This document shows, piece by piece, positions 50,701-63,585 of a stretch of 64,000 bases of DNA. The DNA is taken from assembly GCA_001695595.3 (NCBI GenBank), contig MBPM02000153.1:34416-98415 (forward strand), read 5' to 3'. The position numbers and the translations under genes were made by a program. The DNA comes from Plasmopara viticola (Eukaryota > Oomycota > Peronosporomycetes > Peronosporales > Peronosporaceae). The notes beneath the pieces were generated by a model that ran no database searches, was not told the DNA's origin, and saw nothing but the letters and a program-made list of their open reading frames with translations. Numbering within the stretch: position 1 is the stretch's first letter; every line of letters begins with the position of its first letter.

Positions 50701-52076
50701 AGCCTCAGATACGTTCAACACATCATCCCGGACATGCAGCCACGCGTTTTTAGAAGAACTTAGCGATTGCTGCTCCAATAGAAGCGCCGATTCTTCCTAC
50801 GGCTCAGATACGTCACATCCCGCTTCCTGAGCAAGCTCATATGCGTTGCAAGCGTACCTTAGCGAGTTCAGCTCCATTTAAAGCGCCGATTCTTTCTACG
50901 GCCTCAGATACGTCAAATATAGCTTCCAGAACATGCAGACACGCGTTTCGAGCGTAACTAAGCGAGTTCTTCTCCATTTGAAGATCTGATACTTCTTACA
51001 GCCTCAGATACGTGTAAAACAGCTTCTTGGACATGCAGTCACGCGTTTTAAGTAGAACTTAGCGATTGCTGCTCCGATCGAAGCGCCGATTTTTCCTACG
51101 GCTCAGATACGTTTAATCTAGCTTCCTGACCAAGCACATATGCGTTGCAAGCGTACCTTAGTGAGTTCAGCTCCATTTAAAGCGCCGAATCTTTCTACGG
51201 CCTCAGATACGTCCAATCTAGCTTCCAGGACATGCCGACACGCCTTCCGAGCATAACTAAGCCAGGTCTTCTCCATTTAAAGATTCGATTCTTCCTTTAG
51301 CCTCAGATACGTTCAATACATCATCCCGGACATGCAGCCACGCGTTTTAAGTAGAACTTAGCGATTGCTGCTCCAATAGAAGCGCCGATTCTTCCTACGG
51401 CTCAGATACGTCAAATTTAGCTTTTTGAGCAAGCACATATGCGTTGCAAGCGTACCTTAGCGAGTTCTGCTTCATTTGAAGCGCCGATTTTTCTTACGGC
51501 CTCAGATACGTCAAATATAGCTTCCAGGACATGCGGACACGCGTTTTGAGCGTAACTAAGCGAGTTCTTCTCCGTTTGAAGATCTGATACTTCTTACAGC
51601 CTCAGATACGTTGAAAACAGCTTTCTGGACATGCAGTCACGCGTTTTAAGTAGAACTTAGCGATTGCTGCTCAAATAGAAGCGCCGATTCTTCCTACGGC
51701 TCAGATACGTCAAATCCCGCTTCCTGAGCAAGCACATATGCGTTGCAAGCGAAACTGAGCGAGTTCTGCTCCATTTGAAGCGCCGATTCTTCCTACGGCC
51801 TCAGATACGTCAAATATAGCTTCCAGGACATGCAGACATGCGTTCCGAGCGTAACTAAGCGAATTTTTCTCCATTTGAAGATCTGATTCCTCTTACAGCC
51901 TCAGATACGTTCAATACAGCTTCCTGGACATGCGGTCACGCGTTTTAAGTAGAACTTAGCGATTGCTGCTCCAATCGAAGCGCCGATTCTTCCTACGGCT
52001 CAGATACGTCAAATCTAGCTTCCTGAGCAAGCACATATGCGTTGCAAGCGTACCTTAGCGAGTTCTGCTCCATTTA
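44778..52076 (+). repeat. Satellite domain 8: mosaic of short HORs
   Basis: A-B-C trimers with several overlapping local repeats. From 44.8 to 46.7 kb a trimer with 'gttgaagcgtcgttttttt' A starts and short B monomers recurs. From 46.8 kb new marks appear: 'aaatcccgcttcctgag', 'gttgaaaacagctttctgg' and 'caatacatcatcccggac'. The segment 47,040-47,865 matches 49,531-50,356 at offset 2,491, about 25 monomers. No gene or unique sequence is seen. Confidence 0.8.
49187..49386 (+). repeat. T1-T2 pair
   Basis: T1 ('gtatgccgttttccgtttc', 'cttggataaaactgg') and T2 ('cgtcaattctatctttctg') start 100 bp apart. T3 is absent: a B monomer follows ('caaatatagattctagg'). Confidence 0.75.
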
Positions 52077-52776
52077 AAGCGCCGATTCTTTCTACGGCCT
52101 TAGATACGTCCAATCTAGCTTCCTAGACATGCAGACACGCTTTCTAAGCTTACCTAAGCGAGTAATGCTCTATTTAAAGCGCCGATTCTTTCTACGGCCT
52201 CAGATACGTCCAATCTAGCTTTCTCGACATGCAAACACGTGCTCTAAGCGTACCTAAGCGAGTAATGCTCCATTTAAAGCGCCGATTCTTCCTTCGGCCT
52301 CAGATACGTCCAATCTAGCTTCTTGGACATGCAGACACGTGCTCTTAGCGTACCTAAGCGAGTATTGCTCCATTTAAAGCACCATTTCTTTCCATGGTCT
52401 TGGATACGTCCAATCTAGCTTCCTGGACATGCAGACACGCGTTGCAAGCGTAACTTAGCGAGTTCTGCTCCGTTTGAAGCGCCGATTGTTTCTACGGCCT
52501 CAAATACGTCCAGTCTTGCTTCGTAGACATGCAGACACGCGTTCTAAGCGTACCTAAGCGAGTTCCGCTCCATTAAAAGAGCCAATTCTTTCTACGGCCT
52601 CAGTTACGTCCAATCTAGCTTCCTAGACATGCAAACACGCTTTCTAAGCGTACCTAAGCGAGTTCTGCTCCATTTGAAGCGTCAATTCTTTCTACGGCCT
52701 CAAATACGTCCACTCTAGCTTCCGGGACATGCAGACACGCGTTCTAAGCGTACCTAAGCGAGTAATGCTCTATTTA
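52077..52776 (+). repeat. Run of seven consecutive B-like monomers, exact 100-bp period
   Basis: Monomer ends fall 100 bp apart from 52,076 to 52,776 with no indel at all. All seven share 'gacatgcagacacg' or a variant, and most share 'ctaagcgtacctaagcgag' and 'cgtccaatctagctt'. A and C types are absent. One monomer (52,377-52,476) ends A-like ('cgttgcaagcgtaacttag'). A related B-like junction lies at about 47,840-47,930. The run may be a relic of a simpler, single-type array or a local expansion of one B monomer. Confidence 0.85.
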
Positions 52777-55700
52777 AAGCGCCGATTCTTCCTACCGCCT
52801 CAGATACGTCAAATATAGCTTCCAGGACATGCAGACATGCATTCCGAGCGTAACTTAACGAATTCTTCTCCATTTGAAGATCTGATTCTTCCTACAGACT
52901 CAGATACGTTCAATACATCATCCCGGACATGCAACCACGCGTTTTTAGTAGAACCTAGCGATTGCTGCTCCAATAGAAGCGCCGATTCTTCCTACGGCTC
53001 AGATACGTCAAATCTAGCTTCCTGAGCAAGCACATATGCGTTGCAAGCGTACCTTAGCAAGTTCAGCTCCATTTAAAGCGCCGATTCTTTCTACGGCCTC
53101 AGATACGTCCAATCTAGCTTCCAGGACATGCCGACACGCGTTCCGAGCGTAACTAAGCGAATTCTTCTTTATTTGAAGAATCGATTCTTCCTACAGACTC
53201 AGATACGTTCAATACATCATCCCGGACATGCAGTCACGCGTTTTAAGTAGAACTTAGCGATTGTTGCTCCAATAGAAGCGCCGATTCTTCCTACGGCTCA
53301 GATACGTCAAATCTAGCTTTTTGAGCAAGCACATATGCGTTGCAAGCGTACCTTAGCGAGTTCTGCTTCATTTGAAGCGCCGATTCTTCCTACGGCCTCA
53401 GATACGTCAAATATAGCTTCCAGGACATGCGGACACGCGTTTTGAGCGTAACTAAGCGAGTTCTTCTCCGTTTGAAGATCTGATACTTCTTACAGCCTCA
53501 GATACGTTGAAAACAGCTTCCTGGACATGCAGTCACGTGTTTTAAGTAGAACTTGGCGATTGCTGCTCTAATAGAAGCGCCGATTCTTCCTACGGCTCAG
53601 ATACGTCAAATCCCGCTTCCTGAGCAAGCACATCCGCGTTTCAAGCGAAACTGAGCGAGTTCTGCTTTATTTGAAGCGCCGATTCTTCCTACGGCCTCAG
53701 ATACGTCAAATATAGCTTCCAGGACATGCAGACATGCGTTCCGAGCGTAACTAAGCGAATTTTTCTCCATTTGAAGATATGATTCCTCTTAAAGCCTCAG
53801 ATACGTTCAATACAGCTTCCTGGACATGCAGTCACGCGTTTTAAGTAGAACTTAGCGATTGCTGCTCCAATAGAAGCGCCGATTCTTCCTACGGCTCAGA
53901 TACGTCAATTCTAGCTTCCTGAGCAAACCCAAACTCCTTGCAAGCGTACCTTAGCGAGTTCTGCTCCATTTGAAGCACCGATTCTTCCTTAAGCCTCAGA
54001 TACGTTCAATACAGCTGCCTGGACATGCAGTCACGCGTTTTAAGTAGAACTTAGCGATTGCTGCTCCAATAGAAGCGCCGATTCTTCCTACGGCTCAGAT
54101 ACGTCAAATCCCGCTTCCTGAGCAAGCACATCCGCGTTTCAAGCAAAACTGAGCGAGTTCGGCTTTATTTGAAGCGCCGATTCTTCCTACGGCCTCAGAT
54201 ACGTCAAATATAGCTTCCAGGACATGCAGACATGCATTCCGAGCGTAACTAATTGAATTCTTCTCCATTTGAAGATCTGATTCTTCCTGCAGACTCAGAT
54301 ACGTTCAATACATCATCCCGGACATGCGGCCACGCGTTTTTAGTAGAACTTAGCGATTGCTGCTCCAATAGATGCGCCGATTCTTCCTACGGCTCAGATA
54401 CGTCAAATCTAGCTTCCTGAACAAGCACATATGCGTTGCAAGCGTACCTTAGCGAGTTCAGCTCCATTTAAAGCGCCGATTCTTTCTACGGCCTCAGATA
54501 CGTCCAATCTAGCTTCTAGGACATGCAGACATGCATTACGAGCGTAACTTAACGAATTCTTCTCCATTTGAAGATCTGATTCTTCCTACAGACTCAGATA
54601 CGTTCAATACATCATCCCGGACATGCAGCCACGCGTTTTTAGTAGAACTTAGCGATTGCTGCTCCAATAGAAGCGCCGATTCTTCCTACGGCTCAGATAC
54701 GTCACATCCCGCTTCCTGAGCAAGCACATATGCGTTGCAAGCGTACCTTAGCGAGTTCAGCTCCATTTAAAGCGCCGATTCTTTCTACGGCCTCAGATAC
54801 GTCCAATCTAGCTTCCAGGACATGCCGACACGCGTTCCGAGCGTAACTAAGCGAATTCTTCTCAATTTGAAGAATCGATTCTTCCTACAGACTCAGATAC
54901 GTTCAATACATCATCCCGGACATGCAGCCACGCGTTTTAAGTAGAACTTAGCGATTGCTGCTCAAATAGAAGCGCCGATTCTTCCTACGGCTCAGATACG
55001 TCAAATCTAGCTTTTTGAGCAAGCACATATGCGTTGCAAGCGTACCTTAGCGAGTTCTGCTTCATTTGAAGCGCCGATTTTTCCTACGGCCTCAGATACG
55101 TCAAATATAGCTTCCAGGACATGCGGACACGCGTTTTGTGCGTAACTAAGCGAGTTCTTCTCCGTTTGAAGATCTGATACTTCTTACAGCCTCAGATACG
55201 TTCAATACAGCTTTCTGGACATGCAGTCACGCGTTTTAAGTAGAACTTAGCGATTGCTGCTCAAATAGAAGCGCCGATTCTTCCTACGGCTCAGATACGT
55301 CAAATCCCGCTTCCTGAGCAAGCACATCCGCGTTTTAAGCGAAACTGAGCGAGTTCTGCTCCATTTGAAGCGCCGATTCTTCCTACGGCCTCAGATACGT
55401 CAAATATAGCTTCCAGGACGTGCAGACATGCGTTCCGAGCGTAACTAAGCGAATTTTTCTCCATTTGAAGATCTGATTCCTCTTACAGCTTCAGATACGT
55501 TCAATACAGCTTCCTGGACATGCGGTCACGCGTTTTAAGTAGATCTTAGCGATTGCTGCTCCAATAGAAGCGCCGATTCTTCCTACGGCTCAGATACGTC
55601 AAATCCCGCTTCCTGAGCAAGCACATACGCGTTTCAAGCGAAACTGAGCGAGTTCTGCTTAATTTGAAGCGCCGATTCTTCCTACCGCCTCAGATACGTC

Positions 55701-56860
55701 AAATATAGCTTCCAGGACATGCAAACATGCATTCCGAGCGTAACTAAACGAATTCTTCTCAATTTGAAGAATCGATTCTTCCTACAGACTCAGATACGTT
55801 CAATACATCATCCCGGACTTGCAGCCACGCGTTTTAAGTAGAACTTAGCGATTGCTGCTCCAATAGAAGCGCCGATTCTTCCTACGGCTCAGATACGTCA
55901 AATCTGGCTTCCTGAGCAAGCACATATGCGTTGCAAGCGTACCTTAGCGAGTTCTGCTTCATTTGAAGCGCCGATTCTTCCTACGGCCTCAGATACGTCA
56001 AATATAGCTTCCAGAACATGCAGACACGCGTTTCGAGCGTAACTAAGCGAGTTCTTCTCCGTTTGAAGATCTGATACTTCTTACAGCCTCAGATACGTTC
56101 AATACAGCTTCCTGGACATGCAGTCACACGTTTCAAGTAGAACTTAGCGATTGCTGCTCCAATCGAAGCACCGATTCTTCCTACGGCTCAGATACGTCAA
56201 ATCTGGCTTCCTGAGCAAGCACATATGCGTTGCAAGCGTACCTTAGCGGGTTCTGCTTCATTTGAAGCGCCTATTCTTTCTACGGCCTCAGATACGTCGA
56301 AAATTGCTTCCAAGACATGCCGACACGCGTTCCGAGCGTTACTAAGCCTGGTCTTCTCCATTTGAAGAATCGATTCCTTCTTAAGCCTCAGATACGTTCA
56401 ATACCGCTTCCTGGACATGCAGTCACGCGTTTTAAGTAGAACTTAGCGATTGCTGCTCCAATAGAAGCGCCGATTCTTCCCACGGCTCAGATACGTTTAG
56501 TCTAGCTTCCTGAGTAAGCACATATGCGTTGCAAGCGTACCTTAGCGGGTTCTGCTTCATTTGAAGCGCCGATTCTTCCCACGGCTCAGATACGTTTAGT
56601 CTAGCTTCCAGGACATACAGACACGCGTTTCGAGCGTAAGTAAGCGAGTTCTTCTCCGTTTGAAAATCTGATTCTTCTTACAGCCTCAGATACGTTCAAT
56701 ACAGCTTTCTGGACATGTAGTAACGCGTTTTAAGTAGAACTTAGCGATTGCTGCTCCAATAGAAGCGCCGATTCTTCCCACGGCTCAGATACGTTTAGTC
56801 TAGCTTCCTGAGTAAGCACATATGCGTTGCAAGCGTACCTTAGCGGGTTCTGCTCCATTT
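52777..56860 (+). repeat. Satellite domain 9: mosaic of short HORs
   Basis: Continues the monomer types of 46.8-52 kb after the B-only run. The 'aaatcccgcttcctgag' A monomer recurs near 53,607, 54,113, 55,303 and 55,603. C monomers with 'atcatcccggac' alternate with C monomers with 'gcttcctggac'. No gene or unique sequence is seen. Confidence 0.78.
53175..53190 (+). other. Perfect 16-bp palindrome at C-monomer start
   Basis: 'gaagaatcgattcttc' equals its own reverse complement. It recurs at 54,869-54,884, 55,766-55,781, 57,858-57,873, 60,350-60,365, 61,662-61,677 and 62,887-62,902, always as the first 16 bases of a C monomer. One-mismatch or broken forms lie near 56,363 and 59,151. In the rest of the array the same position carries a weaker dyad, 'gaag' N8 'cttc'. 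Confidence 0.85.
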
Positions 56861-58255
56861 GAAGCGCCGACTCTTCCTACGGCCTCAGATACGTCCAACC
56901 TAGCCTCCAGGACATACAAACATGCGTTCCGAGCGTAACTAAGCGAGTTCTTCTCCATTTGAAGATCCGAATCTTTCTAGAGTCTCAGATACGTTCCATA
57001 CAGCTTCCTGGACATGCAGTCACGCGTTTTAAATAGAACTTAGCGACTGCTGCTCCAATACAAGCGCCGATTCTTCCTAAGGCTCAGATACGTCAAATCT
57101 GGCTTCCTGAGCAAGCACATATGCGTTGCAAGCGTTCCTTAGCGAGTTCTGCTTCATTTGAAGCGCCGATTCTTCCTACGGCCTCAGATACGTCAAATAT
57201 AGCTTCCAGAACATGCAGACACGCGTTTCGAGCGTAACTAAGCGAGTTCTTCTCCGTTTGAAAATCTGATTCTTCTTACAGCCTCAGATACGTTCAATAC
57301 AGCTCTCTGGACATGTAGTAACGCGTTTTAAGTAGAACTTAGCGATTGCTGCTCCAATCGAAGCACAGATTCTTCCTACGGCTCAGATACGTTTAATCTT
57401 GCTTCCTGATCAAGCACATATGCGTTGCAAGCGTACCTTAGCGAGTTCTGCTTCATTTGAAGCGCCGATTTTTCCTACGGCCTCAGATACGTCAAATATA
57501 GCTTCCAGGACATGCAGACACTAGTTCCGAGCGTAAGTAAGCGAGCTCTTCTCCGTTTTAAGATCCGATTCATTCTACAGTCTCTGATACGTTCAATACA
57601 GGTTCCTGGACATGCAGTCACGCGTTTTAAGTAGAACTTAGCGATTGCTGCTCCAATAGAAGCGCCGATTCTTCCTACGGCTCAGATACGTCAAATCTGG
57701 CTTCCTGAGCAAGCACATATGCGTTGCAAGCGTACCTTAGCGAGTTCTGCTTCATTTGAAGCGCCTATTCTTTCTACGGCCTCAGATACGTCCAATCTAG
57801 CTTCCAGGACATGCAGACACGCGTTCCGAGCGTAACAAAGTCAGGTCTTCTCCATTTGAAGAATCGATTCTTCCTTAAGCCTCAGATACGTTCAATACAG
57901 CTTCCTGGACATGCAGCCAGCGTTTTAAGTAGTACTTAGCGATTGCTGCTCCAATCGATGCACCGATTCTTCCTACGGCTCAGATACGTTTAATCTAGCT
58001 TCCTGAGCAAGCACATATGCGTTGCAAGCGTACCTTAGCGGGTTCTGCTTCATTTGAAGCGCCGATTCTTCCTACGGCCTCAGATACGTCAAAGATAGCT
58101 TCCAGGACATGCAGACACGCGTTTCGAGCGTAACTAAGCGAGTTCTTCTCCGTTTGAAGATCTGATTCTTCCTATAGCCTCAGATACGTTCAATACAGCT
58201 TCCTGGACATGCAGTCACGCGTTTTAAGTAGAACTTAGCGATTGCTGCTCCAATA

Positions 58256-58555
58256 GAAGCGCCGATTCTTCCCACGGCCTCAGATATGTCCAATCTTGCT
58301 TCCTGGGCATGCAGTTACCCGTTTCAAGCGAAACTTGGAAAAAACTGGTCCATTTAAAGCGACGATTCTTTCCACGGTTTCAAATACGTCAATTCTATCT
58401 TTCTGGCCATGCCGCCACGCGTTTCAAGCGTAACTTAGCAAATACTGCTCCATTTGAAGCGCCGACTCTTCCTACGGCCTCAGATACGTCCAACCTAGCC
58501 TCCAAGACATGCAAACATGCGTTCCGAGCGTAATTAAGCGAGTTCTTCTCCCTTT
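58256..58555 (+). repeat. T1-T2-T3 cassette
   Basis: Three 100-bp monomers starting at 58,256, 58,356 and 58,456. T1 has 'cttggaaaaaactggtcc'. T3 has 'caacctagcctccaagac'. It is nearly identical to the cassette 5,030 bp downstream at 63,286. Confidence 0.85.
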
Positions 58556-60679
58556 GAAAATCTGATTCTTCTTACAGCCTCAGATACGTTCAATACAGCT
58601 TTCTGGACATGCAGCCACGCGTTTTAAGTAGAACTTAGCGATTGCTGCTCCAATCGAAGCACCGATTCTTCCTACGGCTCAGATACGTTTAATCTAGCTT
58701 CCTGAGCAAGCACATATGCGTTGCAAGCGTACCTTAGCGAGTTCTGCTTCATTTGAAGCGCCGATTCTTCCTACGGCCTCAGATACGTCAAAGATAGCTT
58801 CCAGGACATGCAGACACTAGTTCCGAGCGTAACTAAGCGAAATCTTCTCCATTTGAAGATCTGATTCTTCCTACAGACTCAGATTCGTTCAATACATCAT
58901 CCCGGACATGCAGCCACGCGTTTTTAGTAGAACTTAGCGATTGCTGCTCCAATAGAAGCGCCGATTCTTCCTACGGCTCAGATAAGTCAAATCTAGCTTC
59001 CTGAGCAAGCACATATGCGTTGCAAGCGTACCTTAGCGAGTTCTGCTTCATTTGAAGCGCCGATTCTTTCTACGGCCTCAGATACGTCGAAAATTGCTTC
59101 CAGGACATGCCGACACGCGTTCCGAGCGTAACAAAGTCAGGTCTTCTCCATTTGGAGAATCGATTCTTCCTTAAGCCTCAGATACGTTCAATACAGCTTC
59201 CTGGACATGCAGCCACGCGTTTTAAGTAGAACTTAGCGATTGCTGCTCCAATCGATGCACCGATTCTTCCTACGGCTCAGATACGTTTAATCTAGCTTCC
59301 TGAGCAAGCACATATGCGTTGCAAGCGTACCTTAGCGGGTTCTGCTTCATTTGAAGCGCCGATTCTTCCTACGGCCTCAGATACGTCAAAGATAGCTTCC
59401 AGGACATGCAGACACGCGTTTCGAGCGTAACTGAGCGAGTTCTTCTCCATTTGAAGATCCGATTCTTTCTAGAGTCTCAGATACGTTCCATACAGCTTCC
59501 TGGACATGCAGTAACGCGTTTTAAATAGAACTTAGCGATTGCTGCTCCAATAGAAGCGCCGATTCTTCCTAAGGCTCAGATACGTCAAATCTAGCTTCCT
59601 GAGCAAGCACATATGCGTTGCAAGCGTTCCTTAGCGAGTTCTGCTTCATTTGAAGCGCCGATTCTTCCTACGGCCTCAGATACGTCAAATATAGCTTCCA
59701 GAACATGCAGACACGCGTTTCGAGCGTAACTAAGCGAGTTCTTCTCCGTTTGAAAATCTGATTCTTCTTACACCCTCAGATTTGTTCAATACAGCTTTCT
59801 GGACATGTAGTAACGAGTTTTAAGTAGAACTTAGCGATTGCTGCTCCAATCGAAGCACCGATTCTTCCTACGGCTCAGATACGTTTAATCTTGCTTCCTG
59901 ATCAAGCACATATGCGTTGCAAGCGTACCTTAGCGAGTTCTGCTTCATTTGAAGCGCCGATTTTTCCTACGGCCTCAGATACGTCAAATATAGCTTCCAG
60001 GACATGCAGACACTAGTTCCGAGCGTAAGTAAGCGAGCTCTTTTCCGTTTGAAGATCCGATTCTTTCTACAGTCTCTGATACGTTCAATACAGCTTCCTG
60101 GACATGCAGTCACGCGTTTTAAGTAGAACTTAGCGATTGCTGCTCCAATAGAAGCGCCAATTCTTCCTACGGCTCAGATACGTCAAATCTGGCTTCCTGA
60201 GCAAGCACATTTGCGTTGCAAGCGTAACTTTGCGAGTTCTGCTTCATTTGAAGCGCCGAATCTTTCTACGGCCTCAGATACGTCCAATCTAGCTTCCAGG
60301 ACATGCCGACACGCGTTCCGAGCGTAACAAAGTCAGGTCTTCTCCATTTGAAGAATCGATTCTTCCTTAAGCCTCAGATACGTTCAATACAGCTTCCTGG
60401 ACATGCAGCCAGCGTTTTAAGTAGTACTTAGCGATTGCTGCTCCAATCGATGCACCGATTCTTCCTACGGCTCAGATACGTTTAATCTAACTTCCTGAGC
60501 AAGCACATATGCGTTGCAAGCGTACCTTAGCGGGTTCTGCTTCATTTGAAGCGCCGATTCTTCCTACGGCCTCAGATACGTCAAAGATAGCTTCCAGGAC
60601 ATGCAGACACGCGTTTCGAGCGTAACTAAGCGAGTTCTTCTCCGTTTGAAGATCTGATTCTTCCTATAGCCTCAGATAC

Positions 60680-61440
60680 GTCAATACAGCTTTGGACATG
60701 CAGTCACGCGTTTAAGTAGATCTTAGCGATTGCTGCTCCAATAGAAGCGCCGATTCTTCCCACGGCCTCAGATATGTCCAATCTTGCTTCCTGGGCATGC
60801 AGTTACCCGTTTCAAGCGAAACTTGGAAAAAACTGCTGCATTAAAGCACGATTCTTCCACGGTTTCAAATACGTCAATTCTATCTTTCTGGCACATGCCG
60901 CACGCTTTCAAGCGTAACTTAGCAAATACTGCTCCATTTGAAGCGCCGACTCTTCCTACGGCCTCAGATACGTCCAACCTAGCCTCCAAACAGCAACGAG
61001 ACATGCTCCGATCGGCGTAATTAAGCAGTTCTTCTCCCTTAAAATCCTGATTCTTCTTACAGCCTCAGATACGTTCAATACCACGGCTTTCTGGACATGC
61101 AGCACGCTTTTAAGTAGACTTAGCGATTGCTGCTCCAATCGAGCAGCCACCGATTCTTCCTACGCTCAGATACGTTTAATCTAGCATCTATACTCTCTGA
61201 GCAATCTCAATATGCGTTGCAAGCGCACTACCTTAGCGAGTTGCCTGCTTCATTTGAAGCGCCGATTCTTCCTACCGGCCTCAGATACGTCAAAGATAAT
61301 GCTTCCAGGACATGCAGACACTAGTTCCGAGCGTAACTAAGCGAAATCTTCTCCATTTGAAGATCTGATTCTTCCTACAGACTCAGATTCGTTCAACTAA
61401 CATCACTACCCGGACATGCGCCACGCGTTTATAGGTAGAA
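60680..61440 (+). other. Indel-rich patch, probable consensus error
   Basis: Both insertions and deletions are dense here, for example 'gtcaatacagctttggacat', 'ctccaaacagcaacgagac', 'ctagcatctatactctctg', 'gcgcactaccttagcgag' and 'caactaacatcactacccgg'. Corresponding stretches in the other HOR copies at 58.2-58.9 and 63.2-63.8 kb are clean and agree with each other. The disrupted T cassette copy occupies about 60,744-61,037 in this patch. Confidence 0.7.
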
Positions 61441-62099
61441 CTTAGCGATTGCTGCTCCAATAGAAGCGCCGATTCTTCCTACGGCTCAGATACGTCAAAT
61501 CTAGCTTCCTGAGCAAGCACATATGCGTTGCAAGCGTACCTTAGCGAGTTCTGCTTCATTTGAAGCGCCGATTCTTTCTACGGCCTCAGATACGTCGAAA
61601 ATTGCTTCCAGGACATGCCGACACGCGTTCCGAGCGTAACAAAGTCAGGTCTTCTCCATTTGAAGAATCGATTCTTCCTTAAGCCTCAGATACGTTCAAA
61701 CAGCTTCCTGGACATCAGCACAGCCACCACGTTTTAAGTAGAACTTAGCGATTGCTGCTCCAATCGATGCACCGATTCTTCCTACGGCTCAGATACGTAC
61801 ATTAATCTAGCTTCCTGAGCAAGCACATATGCGTTGCAAGCGTACCTTAGCGAGTTCTGCTTCATTTGAAGCGCCGATTCTTCCTACGGCCTCAGATACG
61901 TCAAAGATAGCTTCCAGGACATGCAGACACGCGTTTCGAGCGTAACTAAGCGAGTTCTTCTCCATTTGAAGATCTGATTCTTTCTAGAGTCTCAGATACG
62001 TTCCATACAGCTTCCTGGACATGCAGTCACGCGTTTTAAGTAGAACTTAGCGATTGCTGTTCCAATCTAAGCGCCGATTCTTCCTACGGCTCAGATACG

Positions 62100-62560
62100 T
62101 CAAATCTGGCTTCCTCGAGCAAGCCAGCACATATGTCGCTTGTCAAGCGTTCTCTTAGCGAGTTCTGCTGTCATAATATGAAGCGCCGATTCTTCCTACG
62201 GCCGTCAGATACGTCAAATATATCTTCCAGAACATGCCAGACACGCGTTTTCGAGCGTACACTAAGCCGAGTTCTTCTACCGTTTGAAATCTGATTCTTA
62301 TACGACCCTCAGATTCGTTCAATACAGCTTTCTGGACATTCTAAGCAACGAGTTTTAAGTAGAACTTAGCGATTGCGCTCCCCAATCGACAGCAACCGAT
62401 TCTTCCTACGGCTCAGATACGTTTAATCTTGCTTCCTGATCAAGCACATATGCGTTGCAAGCCTTCCTTAGCGAGTTCTGCTTCATTCGAAGCGCCGATT
62501 CTTCCTCGGCCTCAGATACGTCAATATAGCTTCCAGGACATGCGCAGACACTAGTCCGAG
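62100..62560 (+). other. Second indel-rich patch, probable consensus error
   Basis: Inserted bases break familiar words: 'cctcgagcaagccagcac', 'atgtcgcttgtcaagcg', 'ctgtcataatatgaagcg', 'tacactaagccgag' and 'cattctaagcaacgag'. The homologous stretch at 59.58-60.05 kb is clean. It ends near 62,560, after which the array is regular again. Confidence 0.7.
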
Positions 62561-63285
62561 CGTAAGTAAGCGAGCTCTTCTCCGTTTGAAGATCCGATTC
62601 TTTCTACAGTCTCTGATACGTTCAATACAGCTTCCTGGACATGCAGTCACGCGTTTTAAGTAGAACTTAGCGATTGCTGCTCCAATAGAAGCGCCGATTC
62701 TTCCTACGGCTCAGATACGTCAAATCTGGCTTCCTGAGCAAGCACATATGCGTTGCAAGCGTAACTTAGCGAGTTCTGCTTCATTTGAAGCGCCGATTCT
62801 TTCTACGGCCTCAGATACGTCCAATCTAGCTTCCAGGACATGCCGACACGCGTTCCGAGCGTAACAAAGTCAGGTCTTCTCCATTTGAAGAATCGATTCT
62901 TCCTTAAGCCTCAGATACGTTCAATACAGCTTCCTGGACATGCAGCCAGCGTTTTAAGTAGTACTTAGCGATTGCTGCTCCAATCGAATGCACCGATTCT
63001 TCCTACGGCTCAGATACGTTTAATCTAGCTTCCTGAGCAAGCACATATGCGTTGCAAGCGTACCTTAGCGGGTTCTGCTTCATTTAAAGCGCCGATTCTT
63101 CCTACGGCCTCAGATACGTCAAAGATAGCTTCCAGGACATGCAGACACGCGTTTCGAGCGTAACTAAGCGAGTTCTTCTCCGTTTGAAGATCTGATTCTT
63201 CCTATAGCCTCAGATACGTTCAATACAGCTTCCTGGACATGCAGTCACGCGTTTTAAGTAGAGCTTAGCGATTGCTGCTCCAATA

Positions 63286-63585
63286 GAAGCGCCGATTCTT
63301 CCCACGGCCTCAGATATTTCCAATCTTGCTTCCTGGGCATGCAGTTACCCGTTTCAAGCGAAACTTGGAAAAAACTGGTCCATTTAAAGCGACGATTCTT
63401 TCCACGGTTTCAAATACGTCAATTCTATCTTTCTGGCCATGCCGCCACGCGTTTCAAGCGTAACTTAGCAAATACTGCTCCATTTGAAGCGCCGACTCTT
63501 CCTACGGCCTCAGATACGTCCAACCTAGCCTCCAGGACATGCAAACATGCGTTCCGAGCGTAATTAAGCGAGTTCTTCTCCGTTT
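63286..63585 (+). repeat. T1-T2-T3 cassette
   Basis: Copy of the 58,256 cassette at offset 5,030, two 25-mer units downstream. It differs at a few positions, such as 'agatatttccaatc' for 'agatatgtccaatc'. Confidence 0.85.

Noticed and set aside
24440..63360. 'ttaccc' words as telomere-like repeats
   Set aside because: The word occurs once per T1 monomer and is never in tandem.
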